Shown: positions 15,432 to 24,434, numbered from the stretch's first letter. The stretch: DNA of 34,104 nt from Kordiimonadaceae bacterium (GCA_018660225.1 JABJKT010000110.1:1-34104), one strand, 5' to 3'. The notes: a model not told the origin generated them from the letters alone. Translations and numbers: made by a program.

Positions 15432-16034
15432 ATGATTGCACGGTATGCTATTTCATTTAGTTTCGCAGCATTAATTACTTTTGGATTATTTTTCGGAATG
15501 CAGTGGCTTATTGCTACAGGTGATATCGAATTAGAAGACCCAGGTAAGAGAATTCGCGTTGAAATGGGTCAAGTAAGGGCCATTGAAGATGTACGTCAAA
15601 TTGAACGTAAACCTGATATCCCTGAAGCAGTCGAAGCAGCTCCGGACATGTCTATTGATATGTCAGCATCAGTTGATAATGTTGGTGGTGGTGTTGAGAT
15701 CGGTACTACAGCAATGGAAGTTGCGCCGATATCTTCTGGTGGTGGCGGATTTTCCGCGACGGACGGAGAATATCTTCCGATCGTTCGTGTTAATCCACAA
15801 TATCCTGCTCGCGCCGCTGAAAATGGCGTTGAAGGTTACGTCCTTGTTATGTTTACCGTAACATCGGAAGGAACAACCGACGCTGTGACAGTTGTTGAAT
15901 CAAGCCATAAAATGTTTGAAAGATCTGCCGTTAAAGCGGCTCAGAAATACAGATATAAGCCACGCGTTGTTGATGGCGAACCGATTGCTGTTACAGGTGT
16001 TCGGGTTCGTATCGAGTTTACTTTAGAAGGCTAA
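15432..16034 (+). CDS. tonB: TonB-family energy transducer (TonB2 type)
   Basis: The 200-residue protein has an N-terminal membrane anchor near 5-22 (YAISFSFAALITFGLFFG). A periplasmic linker follows, then a TonB C-terminal domain near 115-200 with PIVRVNPQYPARAAENGVEG, the beta strand YVLVMFTVTSEG, and RSAVKAAQKYRYKP. These are conserved TonB_C landmarks used to contact TonB boxes of outer-membrane receptors. The linker is unusual: it lacks the classical Pro-Glu/Pro-Lys repeat and is acidic, then Gly-rich (VGGGVEIG, SSGGGG). The start follows AGGAGA with correct spacing. No receptor gene is in the window. Confidence 0.92.
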   Translation: MIARYAISFSFAALITFGLFFGMQWLIATGDIELEDPGKRIRVEMGQVRAIEDVRQIERKPDIPEAVEAAPDMSIDMSASVDNVGGGVEIGTTAMEVAPISSGGGGFSATDGEYLPIVRVNPQYPARAAENGVEGYVLVMFTVTSEGTTDAVTVVESSHKMFERSAVKAAQKYRYKPRVVDGEPIAVTGVRVRIEFTLEG

Positions 16035-16055
16035 GCCGAGAAAGGGTATTTGAAT

Positions 16056-17498
16056 ATGCAAAATTTTAAGACACTAACGAAGACACTTTTGACGGCGACA
16101 GCCATAACAGTCATTAGCGCAACAGCTTCAATTCTACCAACTGTGGCCGATTTCACGGGACAAGAAGCTTTCGCGCAGACCTCTACAATGGCTTCAGAGG
16201 AACGTGCTGCTGAGGCTTTGGCCGCTCGTATTGCTCGTCCAAGAATTGGCTCAATGCCAGGAATGAATGAAAGAGCTTTTAAAACTCTGACTAAAGTTCA
16301 GGAATTTATGGAACTAGAACCACCACAATATGGTGAGGCTATGCTTCTGCTTAAAAAACAGAATCTAGAGAGACTTAATTCCACTGAGCTTACATCTTTT
16401 TATCAATTGATGGCTGCCGTTGCGCAAAATCAGGACAATATAGACGAGGCTCTTGGTTATTATAAGAATATTTTGGCAATGGAATCTATTTCCTATGCTC
16501 AAAGAGATCAGATGACATTTATTGTTGGTCAGATTGAATTTTCTAATGGTAATAATGAACTCGCAATAAGTTATTTTGAGGATTGGCTTAAATATCAGCC
16601 GACACCTTCTATTACTAATATTGTTGTGTTAGCGAATGTTTATTATGCATCAGCTTTGGATTTGGAAGATATTCCTGTTGCCGCAGAAAAATATTTCAGA
16701 AATTCAATTGAATTCCTAAATTGGGCCATTATAAAAGCAAAAGCTGATGGCAAGGAAGACAAAGAAAACTGGTATGCTGTTCTTAGAGCAATTCATAATA
16801 ATCTCGAAGAAATTGATAAAGTTGTTTTTTACGGTGAGTTACTTGCGACTAGATGGCCTAAAAAGGAATACTGGACTCAACTATCCGGCCTTTATTCTCA
16901 GGCCGCTTCTGAAGATGGTATCTCCGAAGAAGATGCACTGTTACTGGAAAAGAAGCAGTTCGCTACTTTTGATTTGGCTTTCCGTCAAGGAATGTTAGAT
17001 AGTGCGCGGGAACTAGAAACAATGTCCCAGTTATTTCTTTATCATGAAAGCCCTTACCAAGCGGCTAAAACCATGTCTAAATCTATAGAAGATGGTGTGT
17101 CTGAGAAGTCTCAACGGAACCTTGAATTACAGGCAACCGCCCATATCAACGGTAAAGATATGGCTGATGCTGTGGCTCCGCTTACGCAAGCTGCAGATAT
17201 GTCTGATGATGGTAATCTGTATATGCGCCTCGCCAATGTTTATCTTAATTTAGATGAATATGAAGAGGCTGCGGCGGCTATTGAAAAGGCCCTTACTAAA
17301 GGCGGTCTTAGACGTGCTGATCAATCTAGCTTATTGCAAGGTCAAGCTTATTTAGCGCTTGAGAAATTTGATGATGCCCGCAATTCTTTCCGTGAAGCCG
17401 CGAAGGATGAGAGATCAGAAACCATGGCTCGTAATCTTCTTAGATATGTAGATGCAGAAGAAAGAAGAATTAAAGATATCAGAGAATATCTCTCTTAA
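16056..17498 (+). CDS. Tetratricopeptide-repeat protein of the Ton operon
   Basis: The 480-residue product carries an N-terminal signal peptide of about 40 residues (KTLLTATAITVISATASILP, ending QEAFAQ). Many helical repeats follow. Clear TPR-like units include NIDEALGYYKNIL, the segment YMRLANVYLNLDEYEEAAAA, and QAYLALEKFDDARNSFREAA. A TPR protein is the usual last member of DUF3450-TtpC-ExbBD-TonB operons, where it probably scaffolds the periplasmic complex. ATG 16056 is chosen because AAAGGG lies nine bases upstream. An alternative TTG at 16050 is only three bases from it. A strong terminator follows. Confidence 0.85.
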   Translation: MQNFKTLTKTLLTATAITVISATASILPTVADFTGQEAFAQTSTMASEERAAEALAARIARPRIGSMPGMNERAFKTLTKVQEFMELEPPQYGEAMLLLKKQNLERLNSTELTSFYQLMAAVAQNQDNIDEALGYYKNILAMESISYAQRDQMTFIVGQIEFSNGNNELAISYFEDWLKYQPTPSITNIVVLANVYYASALDLEDIPVAAEKYFRNSIEFLNWAIIKAKADGKEDKENWYAVLRAIHNNLEEIDKVVFYGELLATRWPKKEYWTQLSGLYSQAASEDGISEEDALLLEKKQFATFDLAFRQGMLDSARELETMSQLFLYHESPYQAAKTMSKSIEDGVSEKSQRNLELQATAHINGKDMADAVAPLTQAADMSDDGNLYMRLANVYLNLDEYEEAAAAIEKALTKGGLRRADQSSLLQGQAYLALEKFDDARNSFREAAKDERSETMARNLLRYVDAEERRIKDIREYLS

Positions 17499-17521
17499 TA
17501 TTCTTTTACATAGTGAAATTG

Positions 17522-17553
17522 AAACAGGGTGATTTTTATCACCCTGTTTTTTT
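17522..17553 (+). terminator. Rho-independent terminator of the Ton operon
   Basis: AAACAGGGTGAT (17522-17533) and ATCACCCTGTTT (17538-17549) form a perfect 12-bp stem around a TTTT loop, followed by further T residues to 17553. It lies 23 bases after the TPR gene stop and is the clearest intrinsic terminator in the window. Confidence 0.92.
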
Positions 17554-17752
17554 ATGGGCGCAAAAAAACTAAATATCATCAAACTCGAAGATTAGAACCA
17601 ATTATTAGAAAAATAAAAAAGGGCGTTTAAATGATGCCTTTTTTATATGGTTACTTTTCTTGATTGAACTTGTGATATGTTCTATCGTAATGCTATTGAT
17701 TTAAAACAATAATTTGTCGATTAAGATAAAGTATAGATTTTTGGATACTCAA

Positions 17753-18943
17753 ATGAATGCAACGGTACATATCATTCTCATACTAGGTAATGTCATTATT
17801 TCCGTCTTTGCCTCTATTATGGCTGCGGTGGTCTTTCCTGAATTAGGACCAATTTCATCTAAAATAGTGGGCGGCGGTGTATTTTTATTAGGTGTACAGA
17901 TCCATGTAATTTATGTCATGCGTTCTAATAAAGAGGACGCGACACAGAGGCTCATGGCGCTTCATCAGGATTATCAAGTTTATCAGGATCATTTGGAGCA
18001 AACCAAAGAAGAAACAACTAAACTTCGGGAACAAGTTAAGGTAAGTGCAAAAAGCCAAAATAATGAGATCGTCAATGAAATGCGTCTGCTGCAAACCTTG
18101 CTTAGTCAGGTGGTTGATAAATCAGGCAGGTCGATCTCTGGCTCAATAGATGTCGATGGTAAACCACTGTCATTAGAATTAAGTCACGGCCAAGACCGGG
18201 AAGCCGATGAAATTCTGAATGTGATGCATTATGCGCTTGAAGATAACAGAATTGATCTTTATTTACAGCCGATCGTATCTCTACCGTCCCGTAAGGTCAT
18301 GCACTATGAAGCTTATTCAAGGGTGCGTGATGATAAGGGAGAGGTTATCTTTCCGTCGCAATATATCAAACTTGCTGAAGATTCTGGCTTGGTTAGTACT
18401 TTGGATAATTTACTTTTATTTAGATGTATTCAGGTTATTAGGCGGCTAGGAACAAGAAAACCCAATATGCGCTTCTTTTGCAATATTTCCTCGGTCTCGT
18501 TAAATGATAAGGATTTTTTCCCGCAATTTGTTGATTTCATGCTCGATAATCACGAGCTTGCTAACCGACTTGTGTTTGAATTTACTCAGCAAGATGTCCA
18601 GCGACAGCCCAATAGAATATGGGAATCACTTGCTAGTTTGGGTAAGCGTGGGTTTCGTTTCTCAATGGATAACGTACAAACGCTAAACCATGATTTAGCT
18701 GATCTCGCCGCCCGGTATTTCAGATATGTAAAATTAAATCCGGATCTTCTTCTTGATGATAATATTGATATTGAACGTGGCGATATTAAAGAAGCCTATA
18801 AAAGATACGACATAGAAGTCATCATCGAGAAAATAGAAGGCGATGACAAGCTCGTTGAAATACTGGACTGTGGCATTGACCGTGGACAAGGTTATTTATT
18901 TGGCGAACCGGTACTCAGTAGTGATATTACAAGCAAACTTTAA
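17753..18943 (+). CDS. TipF-like membrane protein with degenerate EAL domain
   Basis: The 396-residue product has two N-terminal membrane helices (about 4-28 and 38-58) and a coiled coil near 65-125 (DHLEQTKEETTKLREQVKV). A C-terminal EAL domain spans about 155-396. This architecture matches Caulobacter TipF, a c-di-GMP-binding factor for flagellum placement. The EAL signature is altered: YEAYSR instead of EALxR, and SMDNVQT where active enzymes have DDFGTG, so phosphodiesterase activity is unlikely. E186, N244 and E276 are retained and could support ligand binding. A TTG at 17714 would lengthen the protein by 13 residues but has no ribosome binding site; the ATG has a weak GGA. It converges with cheZ. 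Confidence 0.75.
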   Translation: MNATVHIILILGNVIISVFASIMAAVVFPELGPISSKIVGGGVFLLGVQIHVIYVMRSNKEDATQRLMALHQDYQVYQDHLEQTKEETTKLREQVKVSAKSQNNEIVNEMRLLQTLLSQVVDKSGRSISGSIDVDGKPLSLELSHGQDREADEILNVMHYALEDNRIDLYLQPIVSLPSRKVMHYEAYSRVRDDKGEVIFPSQYIKLAEDSGLVSTLDNLLLFRCIQVIRRLGTRKPNMRFFCNISSVSLNDKDFFPQFVDFMLDNHELANRLVFEFTQQDVQRQPNRIWESLASLGKRGFRFSMDNVQTLNHDLADLAARYFRYVKLNPDLLLDDNIDIERGDIKEAYKRYDIEVIIEKIEGDDKLVEILDCGIDRGQGYLFGEPVLSSDITSKL

Positions 18944-18949
18944 ATAAAT

Positions 18950-19903
18950 TCACCCAAATAAACTGTCGATATCTTGTTGTGATGTTTCTTTGTTTTCGGT
19001 TTTGACTACGTCAGCCTCAACATCATCAGCACTATCCGCTTCGGCCACCGCTACTTCTTCAGCAGCGGCTTCTACAGCAGGTTGCGCTTCTGGTTCAGCA
19101 GCTTGTACTTCTGGTTCAGCCTGGGCTTCTGGCTCAGCAGCTTGTACTTCTTCTGGCTCAGCCTGGGCTTCTGGCTCAGCAGCCTGTACTTCTTCTGGTT
19201 CTGGTGTTGCTTCCTCTTGTGAAACGGCTGCACTGGGTGCATCAAAGCCGCCATCTAAAAGGCTGTCAATTTCGTTTTGATCAATACCTTCACCTGCCAG
19301 CGCTGGACCATTGAGGAGATCTTCATCACTAACTTCGCTATCACCGTTATCCAATATAGAGGTATTTCCATTCCCAGCAGCAGTAATCCCGGTAACACCA
19401 AGGATAGAGATCAATTTGCCAACACGCTCTTCAACATCATTTAGAGTTTTAACAACCTTGCTGATCCGCTGACCTGTAATATCCTGGAAAGAGCATGCTT
19501 CAAATATTTTCATCACTTCGTTATTTATGTGATCTTTATATTCATCGAAATTATCGCTGTCGAAACTCATCAGATCTTCAGCGGCTTGCATGATCGTATC
19601 AGTAGCACCTTCTGTAGCTTCCACAATAGCGTCTAGTTCTTTACCAGCGCGTGGAATTCCCACACCATCGTCATCAGTCGCTGACAGAGAAGAAATCTCA
19701 GAACGAGCATCTTCAATATAATCAGCGAGGTCCTGACATTCTTTATAAAGTGTAAGGTCAATTGATTTAAAATAGCTTTCAAGCGAACGCATAAGAACTT
19801 CGGTAACCGCGGCAACGTCCGGAAGAGCAATAGGTAGATGATCGCCAGCCCGTAATCTATCTACAAGTGGCCCAATATGGTCTGGCAATAATCCTGATGA
19901 CAT
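18950..19903 (-). CDS. cheZ: CheZ-family CheY-phosphate phosphatase with acidic repeat linker
   Basis: The 317-residue protein has the CheZ helical core. ACSFQDITGQRISKVV near 136-151 holds the catalytic Q145 and its neighbour D141, equivalent to Q147 and D143 in E. coli. CheZ dephosphorylates CheY-P and so resets the flagellar switch. Residues about 234-274 are an acidic Pro/Ala/Glu linker made of repeated AEPEEVQAAEPEAQ units. Two segments, DQNEIDSLLDGG (208-219) and the terminal SQQDIDSLFG (308-317), resemble each other and the CheY-binding N-terminus of FliM. The start overlaps the cheY stop by one base (TAATG), so the pair is coupled. Confidence 0.85.
   Translation of the reverse strand: MSSGLLPDHIGPLVDRLRAGDHLPIALPDVAAVTEVLMRSLESYFKSIDLTLYKECQDLADYIEDARSEISSLSATDDDGVGIPRAGKELDAIVEATEGATDTIMQAAEDLMSFDSDNFDEYKDHINNEVMKIFEACSFQDITGQRISKVVKTLNDVEERVGKLISILGVTGITAAGNGNTSILDNGDSEVSDEDLLNGPALAGEGIDQNEIDSLLDGGFDAPSAAVSQEEATPEPEEVQAAEPEAQAEPEEVQAAEPEAQAEPEVQAAEPEAQPAVEAAAEEVAVAEADSADDVEADVVKTENKETSQQDIDSLFG
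19082..19204. repeat. In-frame tandem repeat inside cheZ (42-bp unit)
   Basis: Three adjacent copies encode the linker: 19082-19120 (39 bp, one codon shorter), 19121-19162 (42 bp) and 19163-19204 (42 bp). The last two are nearly identical. Copy length is a multiple of three, so unit gain or loss keeps the frame. Such repeats change length by slippage or recombination and could vary linker length between strains. Confidence 0.85.
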
Positions 19904-20289
19904 TAAAAATCTCCAAGCACACTAGAGAGTTTTGATTTTAGTGTCGCGGCATTAAATGGTTTAACAATATAATTGTTAACACCAGCTTTTTTGGCAGCGA
20001 TCACGTTATCTGTTTTTGATTCAGCCGTTACCATAATAAATGGTAGCGCCTTAAGAATGTCGTCAGAACGTACTTCTTTAAGGAGCTCATAACCTGTCAT
20101 AGGCTCCATATTCCAATCAGAAATAACCAAATCGTAGCTTTTGCCACGTAATTTATTAAGTGCTTCTGCACCATCTGTTGCTTCATCTACATTATGAAAA
20201 CCAAGTTGCTTAAGCAAATTACGAATAATTCTCAACATTGTTTTATAATCATCTACTATTAAGATGGATAAATCCATATTTACGGCCAT
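19903..20289 (-). CDS. cheY: Chemotaxis response regulator CheY
   Basis: The 128-residue receiver domain matches E. coli CheY with an offset of one: D13-D14, phospho-acceptor D58 (ISDWNMEPMTG), T88 (MVTAES), Y107 (NNYIVKPF) and K110. Both the DWNMPxMxG-type motif and the Tyr switch are kept, so it should bind the flagellar motor when phosphorylated. It is immediately upstream of and overlaps cheZ, giving a matched signal and signal-off pair. An alternative start is the ATG four codons in (MDLSIL). Confidence 0.92.
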   Translation of the reverse strand: MAVNMDLSILIVDDYKTMLRIIRNLLKQLGFHNVDEATDGAEALNKLRGKSYDLVISDWNMEPMTGYELLKEVRSDDILKALPFIMVTAESKTDNVIAAKKAGVNNYIVKPFNAATLKSKLSSVLGDF

Positions 20290-20547
20290 TTTTTTCCCGT
20301 CCTTATTTATGGTTAAAATTATTTTCCACTAGTAGTATCAACGAAATCACCAATGAATAGAACCAAACTAGACCTAGAGACTAAAAAAAGGGTTAATAGA
20401 ATGATAAATGATGCAAATATTATTAAAAATATATGTAATTTGTTAAAAAATACCCGGAAAATAACTATAATTAATGATTAACTTGGATTAGTCTGTTCAA
20501 TTAAATCACAATTACCCAATCAACGAGATAATAAAAGACAGTATTCT

Positions 20548-21534
20548 ATGAAGATATTCAGACATGTTCATTCTTTTCCCAGTGACTGTAGGGGATCTGT
20601 TATTGTGCTGGGAAATTTCGACGGATTTCACAAAGGGCATCAGAAAGTTATTGGTGCGGCGGGTAAGATTGCCAGTGAGCTCAGGACCACGTTAACTGTT
20701 TTAAGTATGGAACCACATCCAAGGATGTATTTTAATCCCAGCCAAAAAGAATTTCGCTTAAATTCATTTCGCACCAAATCACATTTGCTAGAAAATTTTG
20801 GCGTTGACCATTTCATCGTCCTGCCGTTTGATAAAAACCTCGCCACCATGGAGGCGGAAGATTTTGTGCTTGATTTACTGCTAGAGCAAATTGGCGCCCT
20901 TCATATTGTTGTGGGCTATGACTATTGCTTTGGCGCTGGAAGGCGCGGTGGGGTAAATGTACTTGGTTGGCTTTCAAGCCAAGAACAATTCGGCCTGACA
21001 GTGGTAGAGAAAGTCATGGAAGATGATCATATTTATTCATCAAGCAATATCAGAGACGCCCTTGAGGCGGGAGATGTCAGGAAGGTCGCTGACCGGTTAG
21101 GTCATTGGTGGCACGTCGAAGGACATGTCAGAAAAGGTGACCAAAGGGGCAGAACGATTAATTTTCCAACGGCCAATTTGTTTCTTGATGGCTATATTGA
21201 ACCTAAATACGGCGTTTATGCTGTGCGGATTATCATTGAGGCAGGCGAACATATAGGTGTTTGGGATGCTGTGGCAAATGTGGGTAGGCGACCGACGTTT
21301 GATAAAAAAGATGTGCTTTTAGAAAGTCATATATTTGACTTTGATCACGATATATATGAACATCTCATTAAAGTGGAATTTGTTGATTTTATCAGACCGG
21401 AAATGAAGTTTGATGGTCTTGAAAGTTTAAAAGCCCAGATTGAAAAAGACTGTGTCACGGCCCGTGAATTACTAGCATTGCCGCAAAATCAGCAATCTTT
21501 TATTTCCTCTCCAAGGCTTGAGGAACACTTATAA
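20548..21534 (+). CDS. ribF: Bifunctional riboflavin kinase/FAD synthetase RibF
   Basis: The 328-residue enzyme phosphorylates riboflavin to FMN and adenylates FMN to FAD in the cytoplasm. The N-terminal nucleotidyltransferase domain has VLGNFDGFHKGHQKVI (an HxGH-type site) and later YSSSNIRDAL. The C-terminal kinase domain has GRTINFPTANL and PKYGVYAVRI. Length is normal. It precedes ileS by 77 bases in an order (ribF-ileS-lspA) common in alphaproteobacteria. Its 258-base upstream region is AT-rich with no clear riboswitch; an FMN riboswitch was looked for and not seen. Confidence 0.95.
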   Translation: MKIFRHVHSFPSDCRGSVIVLGNFDGFHKGHQKVIGAAGKIASELRTTLTVLSMEPHPRMYFNPSQKEFRLNSFRTKSHLLENFGVDHFIVLPFDKNLATMEAEDFVLDLLLEQIGALHIVVGYDYCFGAGRRGGVNVLGWLSSQEQFGLTVVEKVMEDDHIYSSSNIRDALEAGDVRKVADRLGHWWHVEGHVRKGDQRGRTINFPTANLFLDGYIEPKYGVYAVRIIIEAGEHIGVWDAVANVGRRPTFDKKDVLLESHIFDFDHDIYEHLIKVEFVDFIRPEMKFDGLESLKAQIEKDCVTARELLALPQNQQSFISSPRLEEHL

Positions 21535-21611
21535 TAAAATAAGCTCGACATAAGGGTGCTCAAGTTGCTACACAGTTAAAAATTTTTTTATAATATTTAT
21601 TAAGTGAAGCT

Positions 21612-24434
21612 ATGACCAAAGATTACCGCGATACTATTTTCTTACCTAAGACAGATTTCCCTATGAAGGGAAACTTGCCTAACCGTGAACCGCAGTGGAT
21701 GGAACGCTGGAACGATATTGGTATCTATGACCGTATTCGTGAAAGCAGTAAGGATAGTGAGCGTTATATACTTCATGACGGCCCACCTTACGCTAACGGT
21801 AATATTCATATGGGTCATGCTATGAATAAAATCCTTAAGGACATTATTGTGCGCACGCAGCAAATGCTTGGTAAAGATGCACCTTATGTTCCGGGTTGGG
21901 ATTGCCACGGCTTGCCGATCGAATGGATGATCGAAAAGAAATATAAAAATGCCGGTAAGAACAAAGACGAAGTTGACCCGGTTGAATTTCGGGGCGAATG
22001 TCGGGCCTTTGCTGAAAAGTGGGTTGGTGTTCAAAAGGAACAGTTTAAACGGCTTGGTATTTTTGGTGACTGGGACGATCCGTACCTTACTATGAATTTT
22101 GACAGTGAAGCACAAATCGTGCGTGAACTTCTTAAGTTTCTTATGAACGGCGGTCTTTACCGTGGATCAAAATCAATTATGTGGTCGGTTATTGAGAAAA
22201 CCGCCCTTGCCGAAGCTGAAATTGAATATAAGGATCATACATCACATATGATCGATATCGGTTTTAACGTGGTGAAATCAAATGTTGCTGAAATTATCGG
22301 CACAAAAATAGTTATCTGGACAACCACACCTTGGACTATGCCCGGTAACCGCGGCATCGCATACGGCAAGGATTTTGATTATCAATTAGTTGAAGTCACG
22401 CAAGTTGAAGAAAACTCACGCGTTAAAGTCGGTGAGAAAATCGTTCTGGCCAATGCACTGCTTGGAGAGTTCTCCAGCCGCGCTGGTGTAACGGCAACGA
22501 AAGAAATTACCACCTTTAAAGGATCAGACCTTGAAGGAACCGTCTGTCATCATCCATGGCACGGCCAAGGGTATGATTATGATGTGCTTGTGGTTGAAGG
22601 TTTCCATGTAACGACCGACGCCGGTACAGGGTTTGTCCATATTGCCCCTAGCCACGGTCAGGAAGACTTTGAAGTTGGGCAACAGTTCGGCCTTGAAACA
22701 CCGTTTACTGTTGATGAAGGCGGTTTATACTATGATAACATCCCGATGTTTGCCGGTGAGCATGTCTATAAAGTTCATGATCATGTGTGTGAAGAAATGG
22801 TCAAAGTTGGCGCGCTTCTCGCACGGTCAAAAATTGTTCATAGTTATCCTCATAGCTGGCGATCAAAAGCACCGCTTATTTTCCGTAATACGCCGCAATG
22901 GTTCATTTCAATGCAAACCAATGATCTGCGTGAAAATGCTATGAAGGCAGTGGATAGTGTTCGCTGGATACCGGGTAATTCTAAAAATAGAATGAGTGCC
23001 ATGGTTGAAGACCGTCCGGACTGGCTTGTGTCCCGTCAACGTGCCTGGGGTGTGCCGATTACTGTCTTTGTTCATAAAGGGACTAATGAGCTTTTAAAAG
23101 ACGAAGACGTTAATGTTCGCATCGCGAGCGCCATTGAAGAAAGTGGTGCGGATGCATGGTACACCACGGATGCACAAGTTTTTCTTGGTGATCAATATAA
23201 CGCCGATGATTATGAACAGGTAACGGATATTTTGGATGTATGGTTTGATAGTGGATCTACTCATTCATTCGTGCTTGAAAAACGTGATGAGCTTAGTCGC
23301 GGCGAAGGCAAACGTAGTGCAGATTTATATCTTGAAGGGACGGACCAACATCGTGGTTGGTTCCAATCTTCATTGCTCGAGTCGTGTGGAACGCGGGGTG
23401 ATGCGCCTTATGATCAGGTATTAACCCACGGTTTTACACTCGATAAAGACGGCAAGAAAATGTCTAAATCACTCGGTAACGGTGTTGATCCTCTTAAAAT
23501 GATTAAACAGTACGGTGCTGATATTCTTCGTTTATGGGTGACATCAACCGATTATTTCAATGAACACCGCATCGGTGAAGAGATTATTAAAAACCAAGCC
23601 GAAGCATACCGTAAAATCCGTAATACCATGCGCTTCCTGATCGGTAATCTGGCGGAATTTGAAGAATGCGAAATCCTGCCTATTGATGAAATGCCGGAAT
23701 TAGAACGTTGGGTGCTTCACCGCTTGACCGAAGTGGATGAAAAGGTCCGCAAAGGATTTGATGATTATAATTATCACCGGGTTTATAACGCACTTTATAA
23801 TTTCTGTTCCGTTGATCTGTCGGCTTTTTATTTTGATGTTCGTAAAGATGCGCTTTATTGCGATGCTAAAATGACATTGCGTCGCCGCGCGGCACGGACT
23901 GTCCTCGACCAAGTTTTCAAAATAGTGACAAAATGGTTCGCCCCTATTCTCGTCTTCACCGCTGAAGAAATTTGGCAGTCGCGCTTCCCAAGTGAAGACG
24001 GCAGCGTTCATTTACAGACTTTCCATGACATTCCAAGCACGTGGAAAGATGACGCCCTTGGTGCTAAATGGGAAAAAATTCGCACACTTCGCAAAGTGGT
24101 AACCGGTGCACTTGAAATTGAACGGCGCGAAAAAAGAATTGGATCAAGTTTGCAGGCAACTGCGCAGGTTTATGTGAAAGATAGCGGCTATATTGATGCC
24201 TTTGAAGGGATTGATCTTGCGGAAGTATCAATCACATCCAGCGCGACAATGATCCAGGGTGAGGCTCCTGAAGGGGCCTTTACGATGGAAGATACGGCAG
24301 ACGTGGCCGTTATTAGCACGCTTTCGGACGGTGAAAAATGCGAGCGTTGCTGGCAAGTACTACCCGAAGTTGGCAGTATTTCGGGCCATGATGATATCTG
24401 CGGGCGTTGCGCCGATGCGGTGGAGGCACTCTAA
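21612..24434 (+). CDS. ileS: Isoleucyl-tRNA synthetase
   Basis: The 940-residue class I synthetase charges tRNA-Ile. The HIGH-type motif is PYANGNIHMGHAMNK near residues 58-72, the KMSKS loop is DGKKMSKSLGNG, and the editing domain contains TTTPWTMPGN. The C-terminus keeps the zinc finger with paired cysteines in CERCW and CGRC, typical of the bacterial type that includes E. coli IleS. Length is standard. It is followed by lspA after three bases, so co-translation or coupling is likely. Confidence 0.97.
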   Translation: MTKDYRDTIFLPKTDFPMKGNLPNREPQWMERWNDIGIYDRIRESSKDSERYILHDGPPYANGNIHMGHAMNKILKDIIVRTQQMLGKDAPYVPGWDCHGLPIEWMIEKKYKNAGKNKDEVDPVEFRGECRAFAEKWVGVQKEQFKRLGIFGDWDDPYLTMNFDSEAQIVRELLKFLMNGGLYRGSKSIMWSVIEKTALAEAEIEYKDHTSHMIDIGFNVVKSNVAEIIGTKIVIWTTTPWTMPGNRGIAYGKDFDYQLVEVTQVEENSRVKVGEKIVLANALLGEFSSRAGVTATKEITTFKGSDLEGTVCHHPWHGQGYDYDVLVVEGFHVTTDAGTGFVHIAPSHGQEDFEVGQQFGLETPFTVDEGGLYYDNIPMFAGEHVYKVHDHVCEEMVKVGALLARSKIVHSYPHSWRSKAPLIFRNTPQWFISMQTNDLRENAMKAVDSVRWIPGNSKNRMSAMVEDRPDWLVSRQRAWGVPITVFVHKGTNELLKDEDVNVRIASAIEESGADAWYTTDAQVFLGDQYNADDYEQVTDILDVWFDSGSTHSFVLEKRDELSRGEGKRSADLYLEGTDQHRGWFQSSLLESCGTRGDAPYDQVLTHGFTLDKDGKKMSKSLGNGVDPLKMIKQYGADILRLWVTSTDYFNEHRIGEEIIKNQAEAYRKIRNTMRFLIGNLAEFEECEILPIDEMPELERWVLHRLTEVDEKVRKGFDDYNYHRVYNALYNFCSVDLSAFYFDVRKDALYCDAKMTLRRRAARTVLDQVFKIVTKWFAPILVFTAEEIWQSRFPSEDGSVHLQTFHDIPSTWKDDALGAKWEKIRTLRKVVTGALEIERREKRIGSSLQATAQVYVKDSGYIDAFEGIDLAEVSITSSATMIQGEAPEGAFTMEDTADVAVISTLSDGEKCERCWQVLPEVGSISGHDDICGRCADAVEAL

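Noticed and set aside
20353-20481. 42-codon frame MNRTKLDLETKK... between cheY and ribF
   Set aside because: No ribosome binding site precedes the ATG, the sequence is very AT-rich with Lys/Asn/Ile bias expected by chance, and no family is recognisable.
20290-20547. FMN riboswitch or other RNA element upstream of ribF
   Set aside because: None of the conserved FMN-aptamer blocks is seen. The region is AT-rich with no stable stem that I could find.
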